Below are positions 1 through 9,216 of a stretch of DNA of 64,000 bases, piece by piece. The position numbers and the translations under genes were made by a program. The number at the start of each line of letters is the position of its first letter. The stretch's first letter is position 1. This stretch comes from Diphasiastrum complanatum (lineage: Eukaryota; Streptophyta; Lycopodiopsida; Lycopodiales; Lycopodiaceae): positions 1,691,720 through 1,755,719 of the forward strand of contig CM055103.1 of assembly GCA_029204225.1 (NCBI GenBank), read 5' to 3'. Below the pieces are notes generated by a model. It was not told the DNA's origin. It did not search any database and was given only the letters and a program-made list of their open reading frames with translations.

Positions 1-1130
1 AAGCCTTGATGGTCGACGTATCCTTCTTGAATGTGCATTGACACCATGCAGGATGCGGACCCAATGATGGAATGCAGATGATCTTGTTCCTCAAATATCC
101 TTGGTAGAAAATGATATCTTGCAGCTGCTGCGTGAAAATTTTTGGAATGCATGGCTGGCGGAAATCGATCGAGAGCCCTGGGAAGTTGACGCTTGTTGTT
201 CCTCCCCTGTTCTTCCTGGACTCTTTCTCATGTGTTGACTAGCATTGAGGCTTTGGTCTTGAGTGTCCGTTGCATTTGATCCTTGGTTGTGGCTGGAACT
301 TGGTTGTGCAGCTTCTAATTTGGGTGGTGTTGGAATTACCACCGAAGTTAGTTGTGGATGTTGTGCTATATCATGTTGACATGCCTTGAGAGCGGTCTTT
401 GCTTGTGCGAGTTCTTGGAGTGTCCTGCAATGCTAATTGTCGATACTAACTTGGTGGCCATCTAGCATTTGGCTGTACAAATCTACCTGCTACGTTAGAA
501 AGTCCATCTCGTGTTGGCTGAGAGGACGGTTGGTGGGGATGGGTTGGGCTAACCAAATGGTTTATTGTTGTTGTAGGGTGTGGATCTCCACTCCAAGGCA
601 TTGAATTTAAATTTCAACCACCAATAACTGGGCCCCTGGAGCAGGGCTAACTGTTGTTGCGCTTGTTGTTAAACTTCATGGGTCTTTGTAGAGGTGTCCA
701 TAGCTGATTTGAAGAGGTCCTTGATATATCTTTGAAGGCTTTTCTCATTCTATTTCCGCTTCAGGACCCGATCATTTTCTGTCTGCTTGTGCTGGATTGC
801 CACCTGTAGGTCTTCTGCAAGTCTTGTTGGAGCTGTTTGAGCTCCGCTCGCAACTGAGTATTGTTGCTTGCCAATTCCACTACGCGGCCATCCAAAGTTG
901 ATTTGGCCGCTACCAAATCCTGGGGTAAGGTTCCCAAGTTCTGGTAGGCCATCGTGATGTCTGTTGACCCTGGTCATTGTGGTGTTGCTTGTTGGTCCTT
1001 GTTGCAATATTGTCCCGGGTAGTGCACTATTGTCATTGTCATCTTCTATCAAAATCTCCTGCATAATTATGTGGTCAGGTGAGGTGGGATCAACACGTTG
1101 AGGGTAGACAATGTACTCCATTTACATGAA
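1..1130 (-). repeat. R1 repeat, copy A, decayed coding part
   Basis: Reads on the minus strand as the counterpart of 13,821-15,000 on the plus strand. Short broken frames carry matching peptides, for example MAYQNLGTL followed by a heptad-like stretch (LASNNTQLRAELKQLQQDL, about 900-780) that looks like a short coiled coil, and a Ser/Gln-rich stretch with TGEEQQASTSQGSRSI (about 215-165). The frame shifts several times, so no intact protein remains. I do not recognise the family; a retroelement gag or leader protein is possible, but no zinc knuckle, protease or polymerase motif is visible. Repeat status is secure from the second copy; the nature of the protein is open. Confidence 0.6.
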
Positions 1131-1690
1131 TGTGTCATCATCCAATAGTTTGTTGGATTAATCATTCAGAGTGGATGGATTAATGGTGGGAGTGAATGGA
1201 GTGGCAGAAGTGTGCAGAGAGAGTGGAATGGGCTATTTGAATGAAGCAACGGTGGGAAGAGTGGGGAACTGGAGGCTGGTGTCGAGGATGGAAGGACATA
1301 AGGGAGATAAGAAGTGAAAGATGTTTAACCAAGTGCGGGTGACGGCTAGTAACAATTGGAAATCTTGGGGGTTAATGATGAGGGGTGGAGTGGAAACAAA
1401 AGAATCAAGAGACGTAAGAGGAATGGATGAGACGATGGTGATGGAGGGTGGAGGTGAAGCGAGAACGATTGTGGATCATGGAGGAATGGGAGCGATAGAA
1501 GTATAAGGGATTGTAGCAGTGGGTGGAGGAACGAAAGTAGAAGAAGTTGTTGTAGGATGGGGTGGTGTGGTACATTGGTGAGTGGAAGGAGGACTAGCAG
1601 AGGAAAAAGTGGTGTTGTACATGCATTTGTTGGCAGGGAAGTTAGTCGGAAGGGTAGGGGTCTAAGGTTGGTGGAGGGAGCAATGGTGTA
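1131..1690 (-). repeat. R1 repeat, copy A, Pro/Ser/Thr-rich part
   Basis: Inverse counterpart of about 7,380-7,954. On the sense strand (minus here) it would encode a low-complexity Pro/Thr/Ser-rich stretch; the antisense frame at 1,321-1,506 is matched by an antisense frame at 7,564-7,791. This copy is uninterrupted at the point (about 1,113-1,125) where the second copy carries a 5.9-kb copia insertion, so it serves as the empty site for that insertion. Confidence 0.55.
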
Positions 1691-1806
1691 GAGGACTTTT
1701 GAATGGTGGAAATCCCAAACTCTCTATTCAAGGAGGGTAATGGCCACGATAGAGAGAAGGGTCCTCGGAATGAATTTCTCACGTACGTTAGACTTTATGG
1801 CCCTCT

Positions 1807-2121
1807 TCAACTCGGTAATAATGAAGGCATGTCAGTCATAGGGCACAACCGTTGCCAAAGAATTCCTTGTGGGACTCCACAAATTGATTGAGGAGAAGGG
1901 ATTGAATGTGGTCCTTTCGCAAACTTCCAACAGCTAGGAATTTGTTCATGAGATGAGATAACGAGATCGTTGATGGCGGCTATCAGATACCCATCATTCA
2001 TATGTTGAATGGATTTTGAGGACTCCAAGTAGGGGCAGATGAGTTTAGGAGCACAATGGTGTGATGGCTTTGGTCTATCACTGACAAGAATTCTTATGGT
2101 ATCCAAGGAGGTAGTGTTCAC
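1807..2121 (-). pseudogene. Unknown ORF remnant, repeated at 37.8-38.0 kb
   Basis: An open frame of 104 codons. Its first part, with core APKLICPYL and HMNDGYLIAAIN, is matched in frame by the minus-strand frame at 37,772-38,041, with conservative changes (E/D, S/A, Q/K). Both copies abut the tip of a copia-type LTR (TGTTGGAG at 2,124; TGTGGGAG at 38,044), so they descend from one arrangement. The family is not recognised; after about 60 codons the two copies diverge completely. Probably part of a retroelement polyprotein. Confidence 0.4.
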
Positions 2122-2123
2122 AC

Positions 2124-2155
2124 TGTTGGAGTTTAATCTTTCTCCTACTCATGTC
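2124..2155 (+). repeat. Tip of a copia LTR (TGTTGGAG family)
   Basis: About 30 bases match the start of the LTRs at 24,618 and 39,535 (TGTTGGAGTTTAAT, then CTCCTACTCAT) and then stop abruptly. It is a truncated LTR end; the rest of the element is absent here. Confidence 0.55.
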
Positions 2156-2159
2156 TTTC

Positions 2160-2645
2160 GCAGCTGAACAACCAATATAGGTGGTAGTTGGTCTTCGCAA
2201 GACACTTGCAATGATCTATCAGCTGCTTCGGTAAGACTATAAAAAACTAGAAATTTCTCAGAAGAACAGTAAACTGATGATAAACAAACAGATGGAAGGG
2301 AGGGTGGTGGTGACAACAGTAGATGGTGTGGACGATAGACATGAAAATGGGCGCATAAGTATGGCAAGAGATTGGTTGAAGAAGGAGACTGATTTTACAA
2401 TGCTTGTGTTTCCCTTTTCTGAAGGATCTTTGTCATGACTAGAATAGTTCTTCTGATTGAATTTCTTCGGATTACCCATCTGCCTTCTTTAGCCTTGTCT
2501 TTTCATATTTGACTTGTGACCTTGGCTGTCGATCTTGTTGATGTTGTTGTTGGCAGTGTAACTGCTCCAGTGGATCCAAGCAGATCCACTCTCTCCCCCC
2601 CCAAAAAAAATCTGTTGGTGGGGATGTTGTTGCTGGTAACTGTTC
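2160..2645. repeat. R2 repeat, copy 1
   Basis: Direct repeat of about 6,790-7,255, similar along nearly the whole length, including the stretch around CAATATAGGTGGTAGTTGGT and a C-rich tract (CTCTCTCCCCCCCC). No intact frame. In the second copy the minus-strand reading runs into a coiled-coil ORF. From 2,646 to about 3,185 I see nothing recognisable. Confidence 0.6.
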
Positions 2646-3558
2646 ATGCTCAGGATTGGATCGGTGTGTGGAATACATAGTTGAAACTCGTTGAACATGC
2701 GACTAGACTAAAGATTGAACGATCAAATTTGTTTCGATCTTGCTGTAGTTGACTCAAACAATAATATGGCAAGAGATGCAGGAATCAACTCTAATTTGAC
2801 ATGGATTTCTCATATGTCTAAAAAATTCTAAACTACTATACAAGGTAATCTGAAGATGGGTAGATGAATGAAAATGTGTTTAGGAGATGCTCTACAGAAG
2901 ACTCTTGTGCAATAGCTATTCCTAAAGCAAAAATCAATTACACAAAACAGGTGAAGAGAAGCAAGGAAATAAACAAACGTTACAAAGAGTGTCGAACAAA
3001 ACTTGCATTCATCAACATTGATAATGTACCTTGATAGTTGCAATATTTCAGCTGTTTGGTAGAGTAATGTGACTTATTCTGACATGCCCTTGTCAAAACA
3101 AGACAGGGTGGGTGACGCTAAAATCTACCATCATTGATAGCAGATGTTGTAAGATATAGCTTGAGATGCAGGTATTATTGAGGTACTATGTCCTGAGGAC
3201 CTCTGTGAACAAGAGATTCAGAATCGAATATCTATCTAGATTTCCGAATCCAAGAAATATTGTGTATTGGCACATTGGAAATCTTATTAACATGATGAAA
3301 GACAAATAGATTTGAGGTTGTAAACGGGGAGAAAAATTGTCAATTCCCTTTGGAGGTTGCTCTTGATTGGACATTGTAGCAGATGACGAAATATTGGTTT
3401 CGCTTTTCTTTTGACAAGGACTCATTTCATATTAGTGTCTTTTGCATTATGGAGCTGGTGTATTGGATGGTGATGTAGAAGTTTACAAGAAACTTCTCGA
3501 CTGAGCAGCAGGTTTAACTGTTGGTTGCTATGGTGCTCGTGTTGTTGTCGTGAGGATC

Positions 3559-4350
3559 CTATTGTGATTCATAATTGACGTGACAAGTAGGTAGGATCTT
3601 AGTTGGTTGTTTCAGACAGTCTTTGAAACTATGTTTTCTGATACAGTTAGGACACTCAACATGGTACTTGGTCTTCACTGGACAATCAGCCATGAAGTGG
3701 CCAGTTTCACCACAGATGAAACATCTGGTTTGCGATGGCCCTTGTATAACAGCATAGCCATCTTGTATGGCTAATGGTTCTGGACTTTCAGGTGGATAAT
3801 CATGATAAGTCAAGGCATTTCCAGAACGTGATGATTGTTCATCATATTGTTGAACTGTATGTGCTTGGATAGGTCGATATGAAGGACAAACATCAGCAGG
3901 ATGCGTAGCCCGGCAATGTGGACACCATATTGGTTTTTGTCTATAAGGTACCTGTGCAGTGTTTGGCTGACCAAGCATACTGCTTTCGATAGACTTTAGG
4001 GTAGTTTGAAACTCATTGGTGAATTTCTCTATTTGAAGTTGGTGTTGCTTATTAAACAACTCCAACTATGATTTCCAATGCTGATCTCGAGTGCCCTCGA
4101 TTGGCTTCGACTCATGGATAGGAGCACGTGGTGCTCTTCTTTCCCTTGATTTGTCAACATCTGATCCTTCATCTTCGTCCTTGATGGCATCAGACATAGC
4201 TAATTTGAGGCTCATATATTTGTCATTTGATTTAAGCTCGCGTCTAATCCATCTTGGAAGATTGACTAAAAAATAGATGATGAGCATCTATTCAGAGGGT
4301 TGTTACTGTACTTGACTTTTGAGGCATTTGAAACGCTCGATATAGTCTCG
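3559..4350 (-). pseudogene. gag: Ty3/gypsy gag remnant with three zinc knuckles
   Basis: Gag forms the virus-like particle and its zinc knuckles bind the element RNA. Reading minus from about 4,350, the frame shows a capsid-like end (VRDYIERFKCLKSQV, then NLPRWIRREL), an acidic/basic linker (KDEDEGSDVDKSRERR), and after a stop near 4,066 a 168-codon frame with three Cys-His boxes: CPHCRATHPADVC (residues 48-60), the canonical CX2CX4HX4C box CFICGETGHFMADC (115-128), and CPNCIRKHSFKDC (138-150). Two or more stops interrupt the capsid part, so it is dead. It lies about 400 bases downstream of the matching LTR and primer site, as expected for a gypsy 5' end. No protease or pol follows; a short frame at 3,425-3,186 beyond the gag stop is unrecognised. 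Confidence 0.8.
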
Positions 4351-4736
4351 TACACGTTCATCCTTGAAGGGAAGCGTCGGTTGAGATATGAAGGAAAGCG
4401 TCGACTGAGGTATGAAAGAAATGGAGCGTGACGGGGCGGCTGAAGGAGTGTAGTTGATGGTTGTGCGCTTTGGTTTTGCAGTTTGATACTAAAGCAAGTA
4501 TGATCGCTTGTGTTTGCAGTTGTTGTGGCTTGCTGGTTGGTTTGCAGGTTCAGGTGCAAGAAAGTTGGTTTTCAGACTGATTTGCAAGCAAGTCTATTTG
4601 CCTGCGATTGTTGTTTCTTGCAGGTCATTTTGCAGGTAGGGTAGTTCGTTTGCAAGGTAGATTGCAGATCAGAACTGTTATGGATCTATTCAAGAACACT
4701 ATTGCAGCAGGTGTGGGTTTATGAGGTGTGGAGTTC

Positions 4737-4755
4737 AAGCAGCAAAGGTGCCAAA
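4737..4755 (-). promoter_or_regulatory. Gypsy primer-binding site, decayed
   Basis: On the minus strand the LTR ends ...GTCAACA and is followed by TTTGGCACCTTTGCTGC. It resembles the common plant gypsy primer site (TTGGCGCCGTTGCC type) with a few substitutions. The copy at 60,540-60,558 reads TTTGGCACTGTTGCCACTT, closer to that consensus, which supports the call. Confidence 0.65.
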
Positions 4756-5705
4756 TGTTGACATCTTCAGAGCCTATAGAATCTGTTAACTAGTTTTTCT
4801 TTGTTTCTTTCTTCTTCTGCCTATCAGCAGAGACTGTGGGCACTTTTTGAGATTATCTTTCTTGTTTTAAGGCTCAGATTAGGCAGAAGGGACAAATAAT
4901 CATTGTGGTATTGTCCTACCTGTCAGAGGACATCTGAATGGGTCACTCTTGAGCTAAATGCACATGCATAATCAACCAAAATGCAAGCCAATGCATTCAA
5001 CAAATGATCTACGTTATTGCTCAGTTGAACAACGATGGATTCCTACTGCTACTTTGTTACAAAATGAACTAAAATCAAATCCTACACTACTTTACTTGCA
5101 TAAATTGACAAAACAAGAAAAAAAACTAATCTATAGCATGTTAGAAGTCCAAGAATCAAGAAACCAACCAGTCTTTTGATTCTTGGACATCCCAAAAACA
5201 TCAAGAACTAGAATGTTAGAGAATATGCAAGATTTATGCCACATTTCTAGTCTATTTAGTTTACTTGAATGCTGGTTCCTACATTAATCCACAAGAAAAC
5301 ATGAAATCTAATCCACAACTAGGAAAGAAAGAAAACTAATCCACTCTAAATCCACAACCACACACAATATGAATGGAAGGGCATGATCATAGGGGCATCA
5401 CTCAAGAAAATCATCAATATCAAGGAGCTCAATGGATGCATCTAACTCATGGAGGCTCTTCTCATTTCAGCATGGAGTAGATACAATTAACAAAAAGCTC
5501 CTCTTCACAAAGAGGGAGTCTCTTAAAAAAACAAGAGAGCTCCTTAGGTGGCATCCTAGTGGAATTTCCACATTTCACAAATTACAAGTGGAATAATGCT
5601 CTCCACTAGAGGTCACCATCAAAAGGTGGCTCACTCTACTTTCTTTAAGTGGGATCTACTTGCATTTATTACATTTGCCTAGAAATACTAGTTCCTACAT
5701 GGTCA
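4756..5705 (-). repeat. Ty3/gypsy 5' LTR, copy 1 (about 950 bp)
   Basis: Begins TGACCATGTAGGA and ends GTCAACA on the minus strand; homologous over its length to 60,559-61,500 (942 bp) in the same orientation, with similar boundaries. The primer site and gag remnant follow directly. The partner 3' LTR is not in the window. The ORF at 4,958-5,179 on the plus strand is incidental. Confidence 0.7.
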
Positions 5706-6628
5706 TTCCATCTTTCGGGATTCACCATGAGGCTTACACAGTTCTTGCTTGTCATTACTACTAGTATTTCTCGGCTCTCATGCTCGGCTCTCAGTCTTCA
5801 TTCGTCTCGTCTTCTCAGAGACCTCCTCGGTCTAAGGTGAGAGGTGCTCTTGAGTTGCTCTGTCCGAGTATCTTGGGGATTCGTCAGAATTAGCCAACAT
5901 CATCCCACCCCTAATGTATTGCAGGACCCACTGCAACTCATATTCTTCGATCGGCACTTGGAAAAGCATAGATCCTTGTTCGCTTGCATAAAACTAAGTG
6001 TTTATTGTTGTCAGTCTTTATCAAAAACTGTTTTCTCAAATTGTCACAATTTAACCAGAATGTCTTATTGTTGTAATGGGTTGACATTCTCAAAATTTGG
6101 AGAGCTCTCAGTAACTTCACAACTCTGCATGTAGGAGTGCTTCTCGCGTGTCTTCTTTCTTACCACTTGTATCTACCATTGACGGTTTCACTTCTAGTTT
6201 CTAGGCAGATTCTAAGTTTTGGGAGGTTGTATCCTCCATATTGCTTCTGGACATTCCCGCAATTCTTTTCTCAGTTGAAGTTCTAGTCTTGTCGATGCTC
6301 TTTTCTGATAGGTAGCACAAATCTTGGTTATCAGTATCAAGGGGATGGACTCATCATCAAAAATTTGGTAGTAGAAACAGTTTTGGATGGACGGTAAGGT
6401 AATGGTGAGGAAACATGATGAAGGCTTGGTGAAAGGATGAAGGAACTGATAGTTCTATAGTTGCAGCCTTGGACCATTGCAATGTCAAGCTTTGACCACC
6501 ACTTGTTGGGTGAGGAGCTTGCTTTATTTTGCAGGCTCACGGTTGTCTTCATCTTTCTTTTCTACAGCTCTTTCTTTTGATTCGTTACTTTTGGCTCTCT
6601 TTGGGCTTCATAAGAGGGGATTCAACTA
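5706..6628. other. No recognisable feature
   Basis: About 920 bases between the gypsy LTR and the R2 coiled-coil frame. Short frames on both strands are not conserved elsewhere in the window and show no motif I recognise. Confidence 0.5.
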
Positions 6629-6829
6629 TCATTTCTCCAGAGAGTTTAAATCCTCTATTGGAACTAATATCTTTTGATCAAGATTGACCTGGCTCATCTG
6701 TTGCTTAAGTTTTGTCCTTTCCTCCTTAACTTCTTGGATCTTCCTCTTTAGTTCTTCTAGCTGCTTCGCCTGCTTTTGTAGGTCTTTTTCGGCTAAACAA
6801 CCAATATAGGTGGTAGTTGGTCTCCGCAA
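6629..6829 (-). pseudogene. Coiled-coil ORF fragment
   Basis: A 66-codon frame whose core (KQAKQLEELKRKIQEVKEER, followed by KLKQQM) has heptad spacing of Leu/Ile/Val and dense Lys/Glu, typical of a coiled coil. It reads on from the R2 repeat upstream (RRPTTTYIGCLAEKD). Family unknown; it could be part of a retroelement gag-like protein. The frame stops at 6,629 with no further domain. Confidence 0.45.
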
Positions 6830-7255
6830 GACACTTGCAATGATCTATCAACTACTTTGGTAAGACTATGAGAAACTAGGAATTTCTCAAAAGAATAGTA
6901 AACTGATGATAAACAAACAGATGGAAGGGAGGGTGGTGGTGACAACGGTAGATGGTGTGGACGATAGACATGAGAATGGGTGCAGAAGTATGGCAAGAGG
7001 TTGGTTGAAGAAGGAGACTAATTTTCCAATGCTTGTGTTTCCCTTTTTTGAAGGATCTTTGTCATGATTGGAATACTTCTTTTGATTGAGTCTCTTCGGA
7101 TTACCCATCTGCCTTCTTTAGCCTTGTCTCTTCATTTTTGACTTGTGACCTTGGCTGTCAATCTTGCTGATGTTGTTGTTGGCAGCGTAACTGCTCCAGT
7201 GGATCCAAGCAAATTCACTCTCTCCCCCCCCCCCCCAAAATCTATTGGTGGGGAT
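6790..7255. repeat. R2 repeat, copy 2
   Basis: Direct repeat of 2,160-2,645, ending at the same C-rich tract (here a longer C run near 7,228). R1 copy B starts just beyond it, whereas R1 copy A is in the opposite orientation relative to R2 copy 1, so R1 and R2 are separate modules that were shuffled. Confidence 0.6.
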
Positions 7256-7954
7256 GAATTTTGCCCTATTTCGATCAGGTCCATGATGTTCTTATATCGA
7301 TCAAATTCATATAATTCAGCCACTAAATTCTTGGCGCGATTGGTCATGGAATCAAACCGCCGGGGCTGATCATTAGGTTCATCTTCATCTTCATCCACCA
7401 TCCTAAGACTCCCTACCCTTCCGACTAGCTGCCCCGCCAGCAAATGCATGCACGACGTCGCTTTTTCCTCCGCTAGCCATCCTTCCACTTGCCAACGTAC
7501 TGCACCACCCCATCCTACAACAACTTCTTCTGATTTCGTTCCTCCACCCACTGCTACAACCCCTTATACTTCTATCACTCCCGTTCCTCCTCCGTCCACA
7601 ACCGTTCTCGCTTCACCTCCACTCTCCATCACCATCGCCTCATCAATTCTTGTTACATCTCGTGATTCTTCCATTTCCACTCCACCCCTCATCATTAACC
7701 CCCAAGATTTCCAATTGTCACCCATTACCTGCTCTTGGTTAAACATCTTCCACCTCTTACCTCCCTTATGTCCTTCCATATTTGACACCACCCTTCAGTT
7801 CTCCACTCTTCCACCCGTTGCTACATTCAAATAGTCCATTCCACTCTCTATGCACACTTCTGCCACTCCACTCACTCCCACCATTAATCCATTAACTCTG
7901 AATGATGAGTTTGACAAACTATTGGAGGATGATGCATTCATGCAAATAGAGTAC
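7256..7954 (+). repeat. R1 repeat, copy B, 5' part
   Basis: Sense-strand counterpart of 1,131-1,690. A 128-codon frame (7,448-7,834) is rich in Pro, Thr and Ser, with stretches such as VPPPSTTVLASPPLS. It ends just before the copia insertion and resumes at 13,821. Function unknown. Confidence 0.55.
7950..7954 (+). repeat. Target-site duplication AGTAC, left
   Basis: AGTAC directly before the left LTR is repeated at 13,816-13,820 directly after the right LTR. Five bases is the usual copia duplication. The uninterrupted R1 copy A carries the same sequence once (GGAGTACATTG on its minus strand near 1,115). Confidence 0.95.
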
Positions 7955-8238
7955 TGTGAAAAATTGTCAACTAGTAGTATTTTCCTAACTTGAGATTTTG
8001 TAGGCCTATGGCCAAATAAAAGTTAGAGATAGGTTCATACATGTATGTAGAGGCCCAAAGTATGTGTACACTACTTTTGAGGTCACATTAATTAGAGGAG
8101 GTCGAGTGTGGAGCTCTTCTATTGGCTCATAATTTGGTGCATTTCTATTTGACCAAATTTCTAGGTATATGGGTGAATCCTATTGGACCCCAATTTTAGC
8201 CTATCATAAGACAAGTGGCCAAGAGGCACTATGGCTGC

Positions 8239-8246
8239 TATAAATA
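8239..8246 (+). promoter_or_regulatory. LTR TATA box
   Basis: TATAAATA inside the 5' LTR, about 285 bases from its start, with U3-like sequence before it. Transcription would start about 30 bases downstream; this is inferred from position only. Confidence 0.6.
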
Positions 8247-8392
8247 GCCATCTCCACGAGTATGTACACATCTCATTTTCATTCTATTGAATGAATGTTA
8301 TGCTCTTTGAAGGTCCATCTTCTTCTCTCTCACTTTTTTGTTCATATCTTGCATTCTAGCCACTAGAATTGTGATTTCTTTGTTGCTATGGC

Positions 8393-8436
8393 TTCACACG
8401 TGTGAAATGCAGGTTGTAGGCTCTGAAGTACGGACA
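8393..8436 (+). promoter_or_regulatory. Bipartite LTR motif: palindrome plus GTACGGACA
   Basis: TTCACACGTGTGAA (8,393-8,406) is a perfect palindrome with a CACGTG core; GTACGGACA starts at 8,428, exactly 35 bases after the palindrome start. The same pair with the same spacing occurs in the LTRs at 22,315, 33,014, 44,626 (minus), 52,781 (minus) and, decayed, 63,320 (minus). It lies downstream of the TATA box, so it may act in the transcript (hairpin, 3' end formation) or as a bHLH/bZIP site; the role is not known. Confidence 0.6.
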
Positions 8437-8607
8437 GGGACAGCAAGTTTCTGTTTGTGGAAGCTTATGATCAGATTTTGATGTTTAGTTGATGTTTAGT
8501 ATGCTTAACATCACAATTTCTATCATTTTTTCAATCTAGATGTGCATAACTTCCATGGCCAAGATCTTTATGAAACTTTAGCATCTTTTGGATCTGAGTT
8601 TTTCACA

Positions 8608-8619
8608 TGGTATCAGAGC
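8608..8619 (+). promoter_or_regulatory. Primer-binding site, tRNA-Met
   Basis: TGGTATCAGAGC immediately after the LTR, complementary to the 3' end of initiator tRNA-Met and the standard plant copia primer site for minus-strand DNA synthesis. The 597-base stretch up to the Gag start at 9,217 is the leader. Confidence 0.95.
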
Positions 8620-9216
8620 ATTAGGCGGCCAAATGTGCAGGTTTTGCCAGATTTAGAAGAGATTTGTGGGCGAGTTTGCTTTTGTAGCATTCCAATCAAG
8701 TTTCTAGCTAAAAATCTTGTTGATTTATGTGTAGAAATTGGATCTTTGTGATCAAAACATCATTTGTATGCATTTCAATTGAAGTAGGGCGAATTCCCTC
8801 TGTACTTATCAGAATAAGGAGACAAAAATTGTTTTGGAAAGAGGGAGATGCAAGATCCAACAAGATCCTATTAGTTTTCCATTCTAGCATATAGTTTTTT
8901 GATTCAATTTCTTGCTTCTTCATGTCAAAAACTTCAAAATTGATGTAACCCTCTGATTTTCAGTTTGCTGAATGATTCAAGAGTGTATTTCAATCTTAGG
9001 AGTGAGGGAAAAGCAAGTATATTGAGGTTTGGTCTTGGTTTGATCAAGAAATCATAAAACTAGTGGCTAAAATTAAGGAAAAAGTGAGGAAAAGAGAGAA
9101 AAAGTAAGGTTTTAGGTTCCAAATCTTTGTGATTTCTTCTTGTGTTTCATTTGTTGATTCAAGAGAGTGCTTAGTGCATTGGAACAGGTCAAAGATCAGA
9201 GATCAATCATTGCAAC

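Larger units (their letters stand above)
7955..8607 (+). repeat. 5' LTR of young copia element
   Basis: 653 bp, TGTGAAAAATTG...TTTTTCACA. It holds a TATAAATA box at 8,239-8,246, the probable promoter for the genomic RNA, and downstream a 14-base palindrome and a GTACGGACA box. No difference from the 3' LTR was found. Confidence 0.96.

Noticed and set aside
7132-7791. Minus-strand ORFs of 139 and 75 codons in R1 copy B
   Set aside because: Gly/Val-rich frames antisense to the Pro/Thr-rich sense strand; the matching antisense frame in copy A follows from repeat homology.
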